Positions 39,986-53,500 of a stretch of DNA of 64,000 bases are shown here, one piece after another. Below the pieces are notes generated by a model. That model was not told where the DNA came from. It searched no databases and worked only from the letters and a program-made list of their open reading frames with translations. Origin of the DNA: Echinococcus granulosus (Eukaryota; Platyhelminthes; Cestoda; Cyclophyllidea; Taeniidae). The position numbers and the translations under genes are program-made. The DNA lies in the NCBI RefSeq assembly GCF_000524195.1, contig NW_020170415.1, positions 721,152 through 785,151 on the forward strand, in the 5' to 3' direction. Positions within the stretch are counted from its first letter, which is position 1, and each line of letters starts with the position of its first letter.

Positions 39986-42093
39986 ATGCTAGCCAAAACA
40001 AAATACTTTATTATAGGGAAAAACATTCTCTTTTCCCCACCGCTTGTCATCACTGTTTTGCCAATAGTTTGGGTATTGGATCTAGCACTTTGTGTATTCG
40101 TGTTACACAGTGTTGCATGTACAATATAGTATTTAAATAAGCCTTTTAGATACTGAAATTGACTGGGTCGCTTATATGCAACAGTCGGAAGTTTTCCTAA
40201 ATGGGACACGTGATTATGACCAACTAATCGGCCGAACTGGGCCCTGTGTGTAAGGAAATAGGGTAACCTCTTAATCCTCCATTCTAGTTATCCCGCTGGG
40301 CATATTTACATCTATTCCCTTCTGTATTTTCTAACAGATCACGGCAAAAACATATTTGCAGCCCAGTGTCTATTCACAGGTCTTTATGCGATAACCATGG
40401 TCTTAGTTCTCAATATCTACCGGAAACTCAGAAAGGTAATTCAACTACTCGTACTTTCTCTCCTGTAGGTCCCCTTACTTCCTATCCTTATTTTGGCTTT
40501 TGCCTCGTATCGGGTGCATTCTATTTACTTGTTACGACTTTTCAATGATCCTTGGGCAATGTTTTTCCTTTACGCATCAGTAAACTGGTGCCTTTACGAT
40601 CACTTCTCTTGCGCAGCTGTATTCTTCAGGTAGTTTTTGTGGTCCAGTTTTATTAGATATTATCTAATTCATGTGTTAATTATTTTTTTTGCTAAACGCA
40701 GCATGGCCGTTGGGGTGAAGATGAACATTTTGCTTTTTTCACCCGGTTTTCTCCTTGTTCTGCTCAAATACCGTGGTGTATATGAAACACTTGGGCACCT
40801 GGCTGAATGCGGTATTATCCAGGTAGTTATCTATTGCACTTGTCACCATAACGTCATCAATATAATTTGTTTTCAGGGTTAATACTACCCGAAAAACTGA
40901 TAATGCTTCTGCTCTTTTCTAGGTTCTCTTGGGAGCAATCTTCTTCTTCCGCAATTCTGAAGCCTACTTCAGTCGCGCCTTTGATTTCAGTCGGCAGTTC
41001 ATGTACAAATGGACAGTAAATTGGCGAGTCATTCCCGAAGCACTTTTTCTTGACCGACGATTTCACGCAGCCCTGCTGGTCATCCATCTTCTTTTGCTTT
41101 CATTCTTCCTCATGAAATTCAGTAGGTAGGATTTTTTAGTCCTTCATTTAAGACGCTCCTTTAGTTTAAAGTAAGGCCCTATTTCCAGCTATATTTTTCT
41201 CTTATTTCACTCTTCGATTTCTCATTTAGATCCTGTGGAGGATTTAAAACATTCTTGCAACCACTTCCACCTTCCCAAGAGCAAAAAATTATTGCTGAGG
41301 GTAGGTTGAATCTCCCTGAATTTGTTTATTTTGCCTTTGTGATACTGGTTTTGCTTCAAATTTGTTTTACTTTTAGATGTACTTTATCCGATGTTTGTTT
41401 CCAACTTCATTGGTATCGCATTTAGTCGTTCCTTGCATTACCAATTTTACGTTTGGTACTACCACTCCATTCCCTTTATCCTGTGGTCGGTGGCACTACT
41501 TTCGGATTCCGTGAGGTAAGCAGGGGGTGGATTTAGCTTCCATATTTCTATACTGTTTATCATATTAAGAGATTTTATTTCGGTGCACTAGAGAACTTAT
41601 TTGATCATCACGGTCCAGTTCCTTTCATAATTCTGGCGTGACACTGAAATTTGCACTATTGCACAGACCAATCCAACCGTTGTAGCTATCCTTAAACCAA
41701 GGGGCTTCTTCATCTTTTTTGGTGCTCTAAAATCAACCAATCTGTTTGTAACACCGTGTGGTGCAATCGGTTCAGCTGAATTTATTAACAGCGCATACCA
41801 CATTTTCGTAAAGCTAGGCTCAGCTATAAAACGGAGTTCCACGTATATATGACGCTAGTAGCGATTGTGTTAATCGCGGCATCATGAGCTGCTGAGCTGT
41901 ATCCTTGTATCTAAGGCTCCTTATCTTCGGACTTATCGAGATGTCCTGGAATGTCTATCCATCCACGGTGTTGAGTAGTGCCACTCTACACGTCTGCCAC
42001 GCGATCATCCTCCTCGGTCTCGCTCTCCAACCACTATGCAATGCCTCTGTGCCCACCGGACGGTTAAAAGGGCAAAAGACAAAGAAACAGTAG
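39986..42093 (+). CDS. ALG3: ALG3, dolichyl-P-Man:Man5GlcNAc2-PP-dolichol alpha-1,3-mannosyltransferase
   Basis: ER membrane enzyme that adds the first lumenal mannose, from dolichol-P-mannose, to the N-glycan precursor. Nine exons: 39986-40118, 40150-40249, 40288-40435, 40469-40629, 40702-40822, 40923-41125, 41230-41300, 41377-41515, 41916-42093. Introns are 31, 38, 33, 72, 100, 104, 76 and 400 nt, all GT-AG and in phase, giving about 417 residues (human 438). Signatures: [91 protein letters not shown] and [14 protein letters not shown]. The acidic/aromatic EIDW segment lies in the first lumenal loop, thought to be catalytic. Many hydrophobic segments agree with a multipass enzyme. The ATG is preceded by an in-frame stop at 39956, so the start is well placed. 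The C-terminus is basic, ending near KGQKTKKQ. Confidence 0.97.
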
Positions 42094-42115
42094 TTTGAGT
42101 TGCAGAAATTGTTAA

Positions 42116-42121
42116 AATAAA
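42116..42121 (+). terminator. Polyadenylation signal of ALG3
   Basis: AATAAA, 23 bp after the ALG3 stop codon. Confidence 0.7.
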
Positions 42122-43684
42122 TCATATTCGTTATTTTACGTGCTGTCTCTCTAATCTCTGTCTTATTAAGCGTAAAAGTTTCCGTTAAATTTAGTCGTAA
42201 GGGTAAACATGATGTGCAGTGGAGATAGACTGTGGGGAGCCATGCAGTTTAGTAGTGCTTAGTCCACTTCACTATGGGTATCCATTTATTGGCACATTCT
42301 GCTTCACTTCTCTGCGTATTTTCATTTCAGCCACATCTCGAAGATGATAGGTGTGGGGCTAACCTCCAAAGCAGTGGTATGGACTTACTGCTTAGAAGAG
42401 GTCAGCTTGGTGTGATCCTCAAGTAGTGGTGCAATTTCGATCGTTGAAACGCCCATCGAGGGGATTAACTATCAAATTAGCATTGAACATCCAGCAATTG
42501 GTGTTTCAATAGCCTATTCAAAATAAAACATCTCATTGCCTAACTTTGAGGTTGGGGGTCATTGTCCCTAACTTTTCGCCTGCAATACTTTTATTTTCCT
42601 GTCGTGATGCTACCTAGTCAGCTTCTCTTTGAAATCAGATTCTGTCCCATTAGTTTTGTTAATACTATCTTTTTAAAGTTGTTTTTCTACTGGTAAGAAT
42701 AAGCATGCACAACAACAGGACGTAACAAAGGAGAATCTCTCAGCCTGCGTTTTACTGGGAAATGGGTTCCGACCTACCCTACTACCCTCGATATTTGATC
42801 CAAAGTGATAACAGAAACTTAGTCAATGACACGAATCAAGTCTTTTGCGTGGAAACACCGCTTGAGCTGAAGACAGAAAGTGGACTGTATTTTAGAGTCT
42901 GACACACTCGTTCAAGCTTTCTTGTTAAATCATGAGGCAAATAAGTTGCTGCTGAGATGCCAGAACTGCACCATCAACACTTCGAGTATGTAAGCTCCCG
43001 GACTGAGTGTAGATAGGATACTTCAAATGTTTCATTCGAGGTCGTGGTCACCTACTTTGACCCATGAAAATAATCCAAGCCAATGTCAAGTTCAGATGTA
43101 TTGACAACAGTGGTGTCGCGCGATCCGGCGTGAAGCCACACAAGAAGTGCCATCATCTCTGGAATTGGCTGCCAGTGACTGGGACATTGTGCAGACAGTA
43201 AAATTCATGTGAGACTAGTTGTTTCAATGACCGTGGATAAGTGCATGCCGCACGACAAGGGGAGATGCAAACCCTTTGCAACTGTATTTTGTGGAAGCTT
43301 TTAAAGGGCGAATGAATTCGCTTTCTCTTCCTTTTAAGGACATTAAATGGCGTATTTTCTACTGGGCAACGGAGATAATTTTTCGTCTAAGGTATGATGA
43401 GTACTTATGGGCTTATTTGGTGTGGCTGTAGGAAAGTCGTCAAAGAAGAAAATAGTGAAATCAGTGTACCATTTTATTACAACCCTCTGGATGGCGCATT
43501 GAAAGCCTGTTGCAGAGTTTTGCAAGTGTGGTTGGATATCAGTAATGCTCGGAAAAAATTCACCATAATTTATAAAGCCCGTCTTTTTAAAATAAATAAA
43601 CGTATTTTGGCGCACCACATACGGACAATATCCGAAGCAGACACCCATCTGACTTTCACTTTGGTTATTTCTAACTCATTTTTT

Positions 43685-43825
43685 GGTTACGTGAGCACTT
43701 AATCCCCCGCGACTGTACTTCCAGAGGGCAGCATGACCTCCGAGTGTTACCAGTAGCCCTCCCACCCCAGCCCTCCTGTACATCGACAATACATTTTCTG
43801 CCCTAGTATTATCCTAATGCGTTAT
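43685..43825 (+). repeat. Dispersed repeat family, copy
   Basis: GTTACGTGAGCACTTAATCC, TGTACTTCCAGAGGGCAGC, ATGACCTCCGAG, CCAGTAGCCCTCCC, CTGTACATCGACAATACA and CTGCCCTAGTATTATCC, in family order. Confidence 0.65.
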
Positions 43826-43869
43826 TTGGATGTTAGTTTAATTCGCATTTTTGGTAATGGGGCCACCTA

Positions 43870-44000
43870 GGTGTTCCACCATTGTACTAACGCAGGGTGG
43901 GTTGGCCTCCCGGCTGGGCTAGCGGTCCTAAGCCCTACTGCCCCAAGGAGCCTCATTATGACTTCTTTCAACATCTGTAAAGACTCGAGGTTCTAGAGCA
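43870..44000 (+). repeat. Dispersed repeat family, degenerate copy in tandem with the previous one
   Basis: GTTCCACCATTGTACTAACG, GTGGGTTGGCCTCCC, AAGCCCTACTGCCCC, CATTATGACTTCTTTC and AAAGACTCGAGG follow the family order, about 45 bp after the end of the copy at 43685-43825. Confidence 0.5.
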
Positions 44001-44461
44001 CATCCAATTTATTTTTTATTCATCTGTTTGAATCGCTGCCACTTGAAAGTTGAGATAAGGTTACAATGCTTGAGGTCTCGTCGAAGACTTTTCACGACTA
44101 TAAGCCTGGGCAGGATATTTTTATGAAGGTCCAAAAGGACTGGCGAAATGGGTGGAGAAATGACAATAAAGTGGTAACTGACACCCCTAGCGAGGATGAA
44201 GGGCCTACGCAGTCTAACTGCGCTTTGAACAAACGACGTATCGTTAATTCAGCATTCATCTTCCCAAAAGATTTTCCTATTTTCGTGAATATGCATTTTT
44301 AAAGTGCAAGGATCAGAGGTTTAGCAAAATGAGGCATCAGATTGTGCAATCACCAATTTCACACTCAGAGAAGGTGGCTACTTCAGAGTAAATACTATAA
44401 CCACAACCGCATTTTTTCTCCGCTTACTAAAATATGCATTCAATTATTGCAAGGTATAATT

Positions 44462-44484
44462 AATTGGTTTCAATCAAACCAATT
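44462..44484. repeat. Perfect 9-bp inverted repeat
   Basis: AATTGGTTT (44462-44470) pairs with AAACCAATT (44476-44484) across a 5-nt loop. Function unknown. Confidence 0.5.
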
Positions 44485-44586
44485 GGATGCAACTAAATTC
44501 AGAAATTGTTATACTTAGCTTTTGCTCCCTATACGTGAACGCTCATTTTTTGGTGAAGTCATTTAGAGTTTCTTGGGTACTTGTAT

Positions 44587-44860
44587 TCATAACCAAGTGG
44601 ATGTCATCATTTCAATTTCCTGTTTTGCGCTGTCATTTTGAAAATAAAGTACAGTTTGACTCTGTTTAGAAGGGTAAAGTGTATTTGACCTTAACAAACT
44701 CCTAGTCATCTTAATAGTCATAATTGTACATTGATCTTGGAGGATCCAGGAGCTGAGGTAAACTTACGTCTAGATGAAATGAATCTGCATCCAGATAAGT
44801 AGCAGCAAACACTGGAGTAGCTTTTACGTCGAATTCCTTTGGCAATAGTGGCTTGGTCAT
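44587..44860 (-). CDS. Candidate two-exon gene of unknown function
   Basis: A minus-strand ATG at 44860 (context ACAATGA) opens 31 codons (44860-44768), MTKPLLPKEFDVKATPVF and so on, ending exactly at a consensus GTAAGT donor in phase 0. The next good acceptor (CTTCTAAACAG) leads to 44661-44587, 25 codons ending in TGA; the join keeps frame and gives about 55 residues. An optional 12-nt exon may lie in the 106-nt intron. The first exon looks coding by composition and splice signal, but I do not recognise the product; more exons may follow. Confidence 0.4.
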
Positions 44861-47500
44861 TGTGCGAACGAAAGGTAGGAAACAATTGCGAGAGGTGAGG
44901 GGATGCGCCTGGATAGCCTCACCTCACTGCACGTTCTCCAGCCCTCAAATCGTCCAACTTTAGATTCAGAGTCGACTCAACCGGTCCGTTCGGATAAGGG
45001 AAAATGATAACAAAGGCGCTTAATGTCGCCAATATATTCGCCACTCAAACTAGGCGATCCTTTCTTCACTTTGCCTCCCACTCGGCCGGGTGTTCACCAG
45101 CCTCTAGAGCTGTCTGCGTGATCCGTTTGTCACTGTGCTTAAATTCGTTAGGCCGGGATTTGTTTTGTCACGTAGTTGCGCCTTCTTAGTTAGACGCTCC
45201 GCTGATACTTCGATGCTCCACGGTGGGGAGGATATTCAAAAGTTGCAAGAAATTTTTTAAAGAGTTTTGACAGATTATCGGAAGGTACGTTTGAAAACAG
45301 TGAGCAGCCTACATAACAAAGTAAAAATGAGAACAAGCCTAGGGAGAGACCCAATCAGCAGTCATTGAAGCTGTTATTGACCTCAGAACTCCAAGTGCGA
45401 ATTACTTTGGGGACAATGGGTGGCTTCACACCGTCGGGGTCACGTTCCATCAGTGATGCTGGATGGCGAACAAGTTTAGCACCAGAAAAGTGAGACGATG
45501 GACGGAATGCCAAGTTAACCACTTTTCAATCACTAAATATGTGCTGTATTTACACCCTCCATGCGTGTGTGTGTGATGTAACCACGCGACGGAAGGAAGC
45601 TGTGACCCTGGGAAATTGTGACCTATAATTCACGAAGCATGCGGGGTACATTTGGGAAAAACATCCAGGGCGTTTGTATGCAAGGCAATGAATAATACAT
45701 CCCATTCCCTTGTTTTACTTGCCTCATTTAGTCATACTTCTGAACGCCTGAAAGTATTCAAAATATGCTTTCATTTCAGTTTTTGAAGGATTGTTTACAA
45801 TTTGCAATGAACTATTGTCCCTAACATCGCGTGAGTCAAAAAAAGGTGTACATGGGGCTGAACTGCCGGCAGGTGGAACACAAAAGCACAAATTCACACA
45901 AGATAAATGGGTGAAAGTTTTACATCTGAGGTCGTGCTGAAACCCGGGTCAGCTTTCTCTAGATTCTATTCACAAACATGGTACTAGATGACTTCGACAT
46001 ATGCTCTGCGGAGTTAAGGCTTTGGGAGGATTTCATTTTTGACACATGCCCAAGTAACACTCCACCTTGACGAGTCATCTAGTCCTGTGAGATCCGCGGT
46101 TAATATATTTCTAGGCACAAAACTCTCTCCATCACCGGACAAACAAAATATTCCCGTGAAAATTGTTATTGAAAGGTGATCTAAGTCAAGTTAGCCTGAT
46201 ATCTGTGAATAGAGCATCATAGAAACTTCCGGTGTTCCAGTGGTTGGTAATGGAGCAATAGTTATTCATTTTCATCCTTAGTTCATCAACTACGACGATG
46301 TGAGTGGAGGGAATGTATTGTGATAGAAAAAATTGAACTACCTTACGTGAATGCATCAACATCGGTGAGAGTGCTAGATACAAAAGTGGGGTTGTCTAAC
46401 AATCGGATCGGCGAGTTCGATGGAGGGCACATGAACGCAGCAGCCCCAAATCACACCACACCAGACATGTGGTTGTGTCTTCAAAAGTGAAGATGGATAA
46501 AACCTGAAATTGAGTCTCTGAAAAGTGAGAACCCACGCTGAAGATGCCGCGCATGAGCAACTGATCGGGGACAATTCTGTCTTCTGCGGCCTGGCGGTCT
46601 CGAGTTTGCAATCTAGGCAGGACAAATGAAGGTTTGTTTCGAAGAAGTCAGATTAATTACGTCAACTTATGAATCAAGCTCGCTTTTTCCTTTCACACAA
46701 TGTGGCATGAATGATTCAGGTGACTTAATGTTAGTGTACACTTTCTAGTAGTGCTCTGACGATCAGAACACAAAAAACTGGAATTCCAAAATTACACGCA
46801 ACAAATCGTCCAAATCGACAAATCATGCAGTCGGCCAGAATTCACCATTGACACCTGAAAAGATGCAATCTTGTTGGATCATCTACGTGCATGCAAGAAA
46901 GAGAAGAACTAGGCAAATGAAACACTTCCTTTTCGACCGATCACTTCCATTTCCTCGAAAGCAGGAGGATGGCTGAAGTTAAAGATGTCGCGTTAAACAC
47001 CACTGCAGACGCCTCGAGTGCTGCCTGTCGAGACACATTCATTTCTGCTCGTCCTAAAGTGCAGCAGAAGTGTGTAAACAAGTCGCTTAATTGAAGTTTC
47101 ACTTTTAGAGCCTAGACGGTTCGATGTTTTCGCCAGCATCTGCACGGATTCGATTCACAAAACGATGATTCTTTGATGTCAAACAAAGAGGTATGCACCA
47201 GGTCCGCACCAATCTGAGAAATAAGATTAAGCGGTGTTAGCTTTCGCCATCACTTCGGTGGAGCACTCCAGTACAAACCCTAGCATTCAACCACAGCACA
47301 AGGCCAGACATCAAATGGCAGAATGCATTTGTCCTTCTAATACAAAATGTAAATAATATGCTCATAGGTATCCGGTCAAACTAAAATGGTTGTACAGTGA
47401 AATCTGATACTTTCTCTTGCAAAATAGGCACAGAATGAGTATGCTGGTGAGTGATTGTGACGTCACAGCCAAGGAAGGGGAGGGACGAGTACTCCCCGAG
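44861..47500. other. Region between the 44.6-kb candidate and the ZRANB1 3' end
   Basis: No gene assigned. The minus strand at about 46502-46609 has an acceptor-like CTGCCTAG, about 35 open codons (including AAEDRIVPDQLLMRGIF) and a GTTTTA donor, and could be an exon, but the following segment does not keep frame. No AATAAA was found close to the ZRANB1 stop. Confidence 0.35.
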
Positions 47501-50500
47501 TTAATCAAAGGGATGTCTACCACCATAGACCCCCACGCCGTTACTCCCACTGGCATCAGTCGCGTTAGCAGAAGCAGGAGAAGGCGTGGGAGTGGTTGCA
47601 GCCATCCTGCGATAAACGAGAAGCCAGTCCCTCACGATGTCCTCTACTAAGCAGTGTCTCCTTGTTGGCAGACACAGACGAGCCAGGAGCAGACCCCGAC
47701 GGGTCGACATCGTCTCCAGCCGATCACGAAGGAGTTGGGTATCGCTTGGGGCCTGCAAAGGGAAGTGGTAGTTCAATTCACCGTCTCCTCTTAGCAAGGC
47801 ATTCAGTGAACGTAGAGGTGCTACCCACCCGCCTGACGAGAAGCAGGCTCAAGTACTCTGTGAGTCTCTAGACATGGGCATCTCCTTCATAGGGCTCACA
47901 TTATCATCTTGCGCACATTTTTAGATCTTTCTTTCATGACATCACGTCTCATAAACATGTCATCAAACACGACAACCGCCTTTCCAAAATCCACGACAAT
48001 TTGGCGAGAGCTTGTGTTTTGAAATGCGCGATAATGGAATAAACACGAAGTCCACTTACAATTTTTAAGCAGTACCTCACAACAGATATTTACTCTGCAC
48101 CCCTACCGAAGGCTCCACATACCAAATAAAAACCCAGCTTCGACGCCAATATCTGATCCAATTAATCTACTTCTGACAGTCGGTTCCATGATACGACTTT
48201 TTAGACAAACTGGAATGTGGTAGGAGGCCGAATGAAGGTGAGCAAACATCGGCCAAAATTTCATTTTGCGAATGATCAGAAAAGCTTTATGAAATGTGAA
48301 TTCGCCTTTTTACTATGGATTCTATGATTAAAATATATATGTGGTGAAAGTAAAGTGCCAAAATGGATAAACTAGCCACCATCCAAATCTACCTTGTCTC
48401 CATTTTGAGCTCTAGCACGAATACATCAAATCTATGAAAGACGACGAAAGGACATGCCATTCCCTTTGAAGGAGTTGCCACCTAGAATGATCCTGTGAAT
48501 TGTTTTCCTCCTTAAAGGTGGCTTACAATCGTGAAAGAGGATTTCCTCTAAGGATAAAATGAGAAACAACATTTTCCGCCATTACAAACCTTGATTTAGC
48601 AAGCGATTTTAAGATAGGCCTCAAAAAAATTCTAGGACTAATGTGAATCATCGCAATTCAAGTTGGCTTTTCCAAATCAACATCAGGCATCAATTTAACG
48701 GTAGTTTTGGGAAGAGTCTTTTTTCATGTTCATACGAAGCTTCAAGTTTCAAACCTAGGAAAAAATGACTAAAAATCCCAAACATTTTGGTCAATGGACG
48801 TTTTTTCAACACATTTTACAATTTTAATGAAATGAAATAAAAACCAACACAAGACATCGCATTGACCTAAAGTTATGACAAAATCAGCAGTGGGATTCGG
48901 CGATTCCGTACAAACTGCGAAGGTATTCCATTTTGAGCAAGTGTTTCGATAGTTTATACAAGAATTACTGCAGAAAATAGGCAACCCTTATAAATGGACA
49001 GCATTGAGGTGTGCTCGATCCGACCAACCCTGTCGCTTATTATGTAGCAGGGCTGACGTTCGCCTGATATGACCGCGATGTCATAAAGGAGGTAGCGATG
49101 CACAGAAACAGCAACGCACAACAGCGTATGTGAATGAATGAGCATCACTTTGGCAGAAAGATAGAAAAGGGAAAACTGCACTATCACCTTTTCGCAGATT
49201 TATTGGATGGAACCACAAGATTAGCAAGAATATGAAGGTGGAGGAGAAAGACGAGAAGCCCATTAAGCTGCATAAATGGAAAATAAAAAGGGGCAGATTG
49301 AAAATCGTACTATGGGTGACTCAAGTGAAAAAAAGTAATATCTAATCGATGATTTGGCGCCTTTCGGATGGAATAAGAGTAGTATTAAGAATGCGAAGTT
49401 GACAGAGCCTGGGGAGGAACCACCAGAAGGACGAGATTAACAATGACTAACTACAGTACTTATGGGAATGAAAGGTGAAGAGAGTAGTGAACTCATTGGA
49501 AGGAACACGAAGAAGTGAATGAGGCATTTACAATAAGAAAAGCCATCTGATAAAAAGGTGACAACATCGATGATGGAAAAAGCGCAAAGCCTACCACAGC
49601 ACTTTTTGAGGCGAAGGGGATCGGCAGCGGAGTACCGTGTCGATCAAAAAGGGGCAGATAGATCGAGCATTCAGAGACAGCGGGAAGGTGGAGCGGATCG
49701 CACCGCTCAGCTGAAGCGCAATCCTCCATCTCCCCCTCCGATTTTGAAACAGCGGCAGCTGCAGAGGAAGAAGCGGTAGATGTAACGGTTGAGGCGGGGG
49801 TGACAGAGGAGCCATCAGAGGATAAGGAGGAGGAGGTAGATGCGGGTGAAGCAGGATTGCGAGGTGGCTCGATAGGAACGAGGGCGGTGAAGTGACCTCG
49901 TGTATAGCCGAGGATTACAGGATCGCGGGAGCAGAAGGTGGACTCCCAGAGCAGTGGAAGATAAACCCCTGAACAGCAAAGGGGAAAACCATAATCGACT
50001 GTGAGAAGTACAGTTTACCCCCATTTTGCACTTATCCATCAACCGATTATTCAAACATGCTGATAGTCAGAATGAAGATCTTTATGGGGCACAGGAACAG
50101 TGAAAAGTAGGAGCATCCCAATTGGACATAGAATTGATATTTATGAACCCGTAATGGATAGATAGTAGTCTGAACAACAACAAATAATGTAGATTATTCT
50201 ATCAAGCAGCAGTCAAACACAAATTCAAAATAGTAAAATTCGACAATTAAAAAATTTTATAAAGCAAAGTAGCAGTCAACGAAAATAAATCTAAAAACTG
50301 GCAAAAATCGACAAGAAAAGTTGTTTGTCGTCGGTCTTGATATTTCACTATCCAATAACCAGGAGTTTTTGACCAAGTGACGATAAGCCAAAGGCAATCC
50401 CGCCTGGGAGATTTCAATGTGACTTTTATTATGACAATTGGTACGTCAGAATCATTCCTAGTGATGACCTTGATTCTTAAAAATTAACTCCATTCCATTC

Positions 50501-53500
50501 AGCCAAACGGACAAGTGCACTATCCTCTCAATTCGATCTGAGTTTGGAAAAGGCTATTTATTCATTCGTTACATGGGTGCTTGAATAAGTATCAGGCGGA
50601 AATCGACTTATAAAAATGGGTCTCATTTTAACTGAAGAGCGACCTATATCATTGCAACAACGTATTTGTTTCTCAGTCCCCTACTTTCCAGGAATCTCAA
50701 AAGACTTTAAAACACGGAAAACTTGCCAGATGGCAAAGCGGAGGGAAGGCTCTAAACACAACAGAGTTGCATAAGGTCATGTGATTTGGTTCTACAAAAC
50801 AGCGTACACGTCGTAAAGCAAAGCACAATCACATTCTTGAGGAAAGAAAACAGGCAAGTACTACGTCAAGAAAACGCCACCAGCTTTGAGCCAACATAAA
50901 ACAGGAGGTTGCAGACGCAGTAGACATGCTATCGACGCATAACAAACAGAAAACTAACCAATAAACATAAGAAATAATACAGTAGTTTGGGGAGTCTGCC
51001 TGAGTTTTTAATATTCGAGCTGTACGCATCAACATTCCAAGAGACTTATAAAAAATTACAAAACTGATCCATCAAAACGTCATAAACAAAAGCAAAAATG
51101 TTTAACGGTCTTTCAAAATTAGAAATAGTCAGTAACATATAACCACTACATTAAGTGGGATATACTTGAAAAATGATTGGTTTTAGTTTCGCAAACGAAG
51201 AACTACGAACCCATAGATTGTCCAGAGCTCTACAGATCGGTTCAAAAAAACCATCCAACGACAAACGACCTTCGGGAAAACAGGCACTCAGCAGGTGCGT
51301 GGCTACGATATCGAGAGCTAATGGGAACTGTTACTTCACATTTTCCTTACAAATGAAGCGTGAAGATATTGTTAATGGTGTAGCTCAGCAAAAGGATATT
51401 GTCCATCAGACACCAAGAAGGAACAAGAAAGCCACGCAGCACGACAGCACTCTTAGGTCACGTGGAATACATAATGTCACGCATACTTCGTGCCCTGCAC
51501 AAGTAAGATTAACGCGAAAATTTTTGAGAGAACGACGAAAAGGGATACATTTGTATAAATGGGTTTGTTATAGCCATGCTTATGGAAGGTTCAAAAGTAA
51601 AGGGAACTTTTAGCTAAACAACTTCTTCCTAGAAGTGGAAAATGAGTTCCCTTTACATGGATATGCTTACTCCAGCTTCTAAATAGGCTTTGTTCCTAAA
51701 AGTAACTTCGACACAAAAAGACACCCAGCATAGCCCAAATTTTTCAAGTTATAAGTAATCGCGGATGGATGTGCTATGTTTACTGTTCATTCAGCTATCA
51801 CAACTGAAACTGTCAAATAAAAACAGACGCGGTCGTCCTCGTGACGTTTGTACTGCTGAGCTACTGAACATCCCATTACCTTACTGTGTCCGAATTTTTT
51901 TGTACGGTTAGATACCTGGGAGCTTTACGCTCTAGCCAACAAGGATGTATGGAGTGGACCACGACATGAGCGTCGGCCCCCGATACGACAGTTTCCACTG
52001 CGTGTAGTACCAGCATGATAAATTGCCATCTTATGGAATGCCTATTAAATTAAGAGTCCCGGTTTGTCTTATATGATCCTCATATATGCAAGCAACAAGA
52101 TTCGGACGAGCGATGAAAGAAGAGGCAACTACATAATTCTCTCAATCAGATATTTAAAACCAAGCTGCATACTTTTCCAGTCGTGGCACTTTAAAACAGG
52201 GTGTTGTATGTTTGGATTTACTGACATCCGTGTTGTCTTCTTTTACTATTAGAAAATAAAGGAATGAACAACTGCCTCAAACTATTATTGAGCATGAAGC
52301 TCAACACGCTATATGCTGGACAAAAGTTTACGTATGACAGGGATAGACGCTGCTTTTCTTATCACAGTAGGTGTAGTGTAGGTGGACAGAAAGTTGGGCA
52401 GCGAAAAACAACCAAAAGCCACACCCAAAAGACAAGATCAAGTGAAACTAGTGCAGCTGGAAGTAAAAGAAATTATAGTCGACATCTAAAGGGAAGAATT
52501 CATTTTTATTTTTACAGAAAAACGCATGTTCCCAATTAGGGCGATTGCAAACTTTCATCTCTCTGCTAGATAGCATCCGTTACCCTGCTCACGCCGCATA
52601 TACCTCTAACCTGCCAGTCATTCTGTATGCTGAAAAATAAGGCCACTTCCTTTTAAACCACACATCATGCGATATTTCCACCCATGCTAATGCATGTTTA
52701 CTCTGACCTTCCCCTAGTATTTCGGCTCCCTATGCTCTGTTAACGATGTGAATGTCAAATCAACCACAAGCAGGTGTCTTTTTGGGGGTAAAGCTTGTCA
52801 GGTGTTAATACACCTTCCTCCATCCAGACCACACCAACTACTGACCTTCAAAGTTTGCCAGTCCGATTGGTTCGTCGCGGTAGTTGTGGATGTACTTGAC
52901 ACCATATACGATGATTGGCCTACGGAGGACGTGCGCAAGGACGAAGATGTGAATTTGCTCCAGAGGTGAACCTAGTAGAAGAAAGAAATCAACTGCCCCA
53001 TGAAACAACTCTTATCACGGACAGCAGAATACAACAAGGACACCATCAAATAACCTTATAAAGTTCACATACACGAACATGAGATGCATTGGCGTAAGAG
53101 GCTTTCGTTTTTCAAAAAAAAAGCACCCACACGCACTATATGGTGGTGAAATAGCACAAAAAAATCGCGTACAACGCGTTTACCAATGCAAAACGACTTA
53201 TTCCTAAGAAATCACAGACTTTTTCAGCCCCAAAATTGAGGCTCCAAATCTGACACGGAGCACAAAAGAGCTGTCGACCTCTTGACTAATAGAAACATTG
53301 AGTTCGCACAGCAGATAAAGAGCATCAATACCAGGGCTCTTGGCTAATTGATTAGGTTAATGCTTCAAATTCAACCACAAGACGTGCTGTCCACAAAGAC
53401 ATTTATAACGAAAAGAGGGGCAGTTACTATTTGGCTCACAACTGTGACGCTCAGATTTCCTCACCCGAGCTACCACTTAGCATGTTTAATGAAAAACGAA

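Larger units (their letters stand above)
42122..44586. other. Intergenic DNA downstream of ALG3
   Basis: Holds two repeat copies in tandem (43.7-44.0 kb), a 9-bp hairpin at 44462-44484, and plus-strand open frames 43394-43702 and 44066-44302 with no recognisable similarity. Nothing else can be supported. Confidence 0.4.

Noticed and set aside
49560..49590. Transposon or chimeric junction at the 49573/49574 join
   Set aside because: No terminal repeats, target duplication or change in composition; ZRANB1 continues across it in order and phase.
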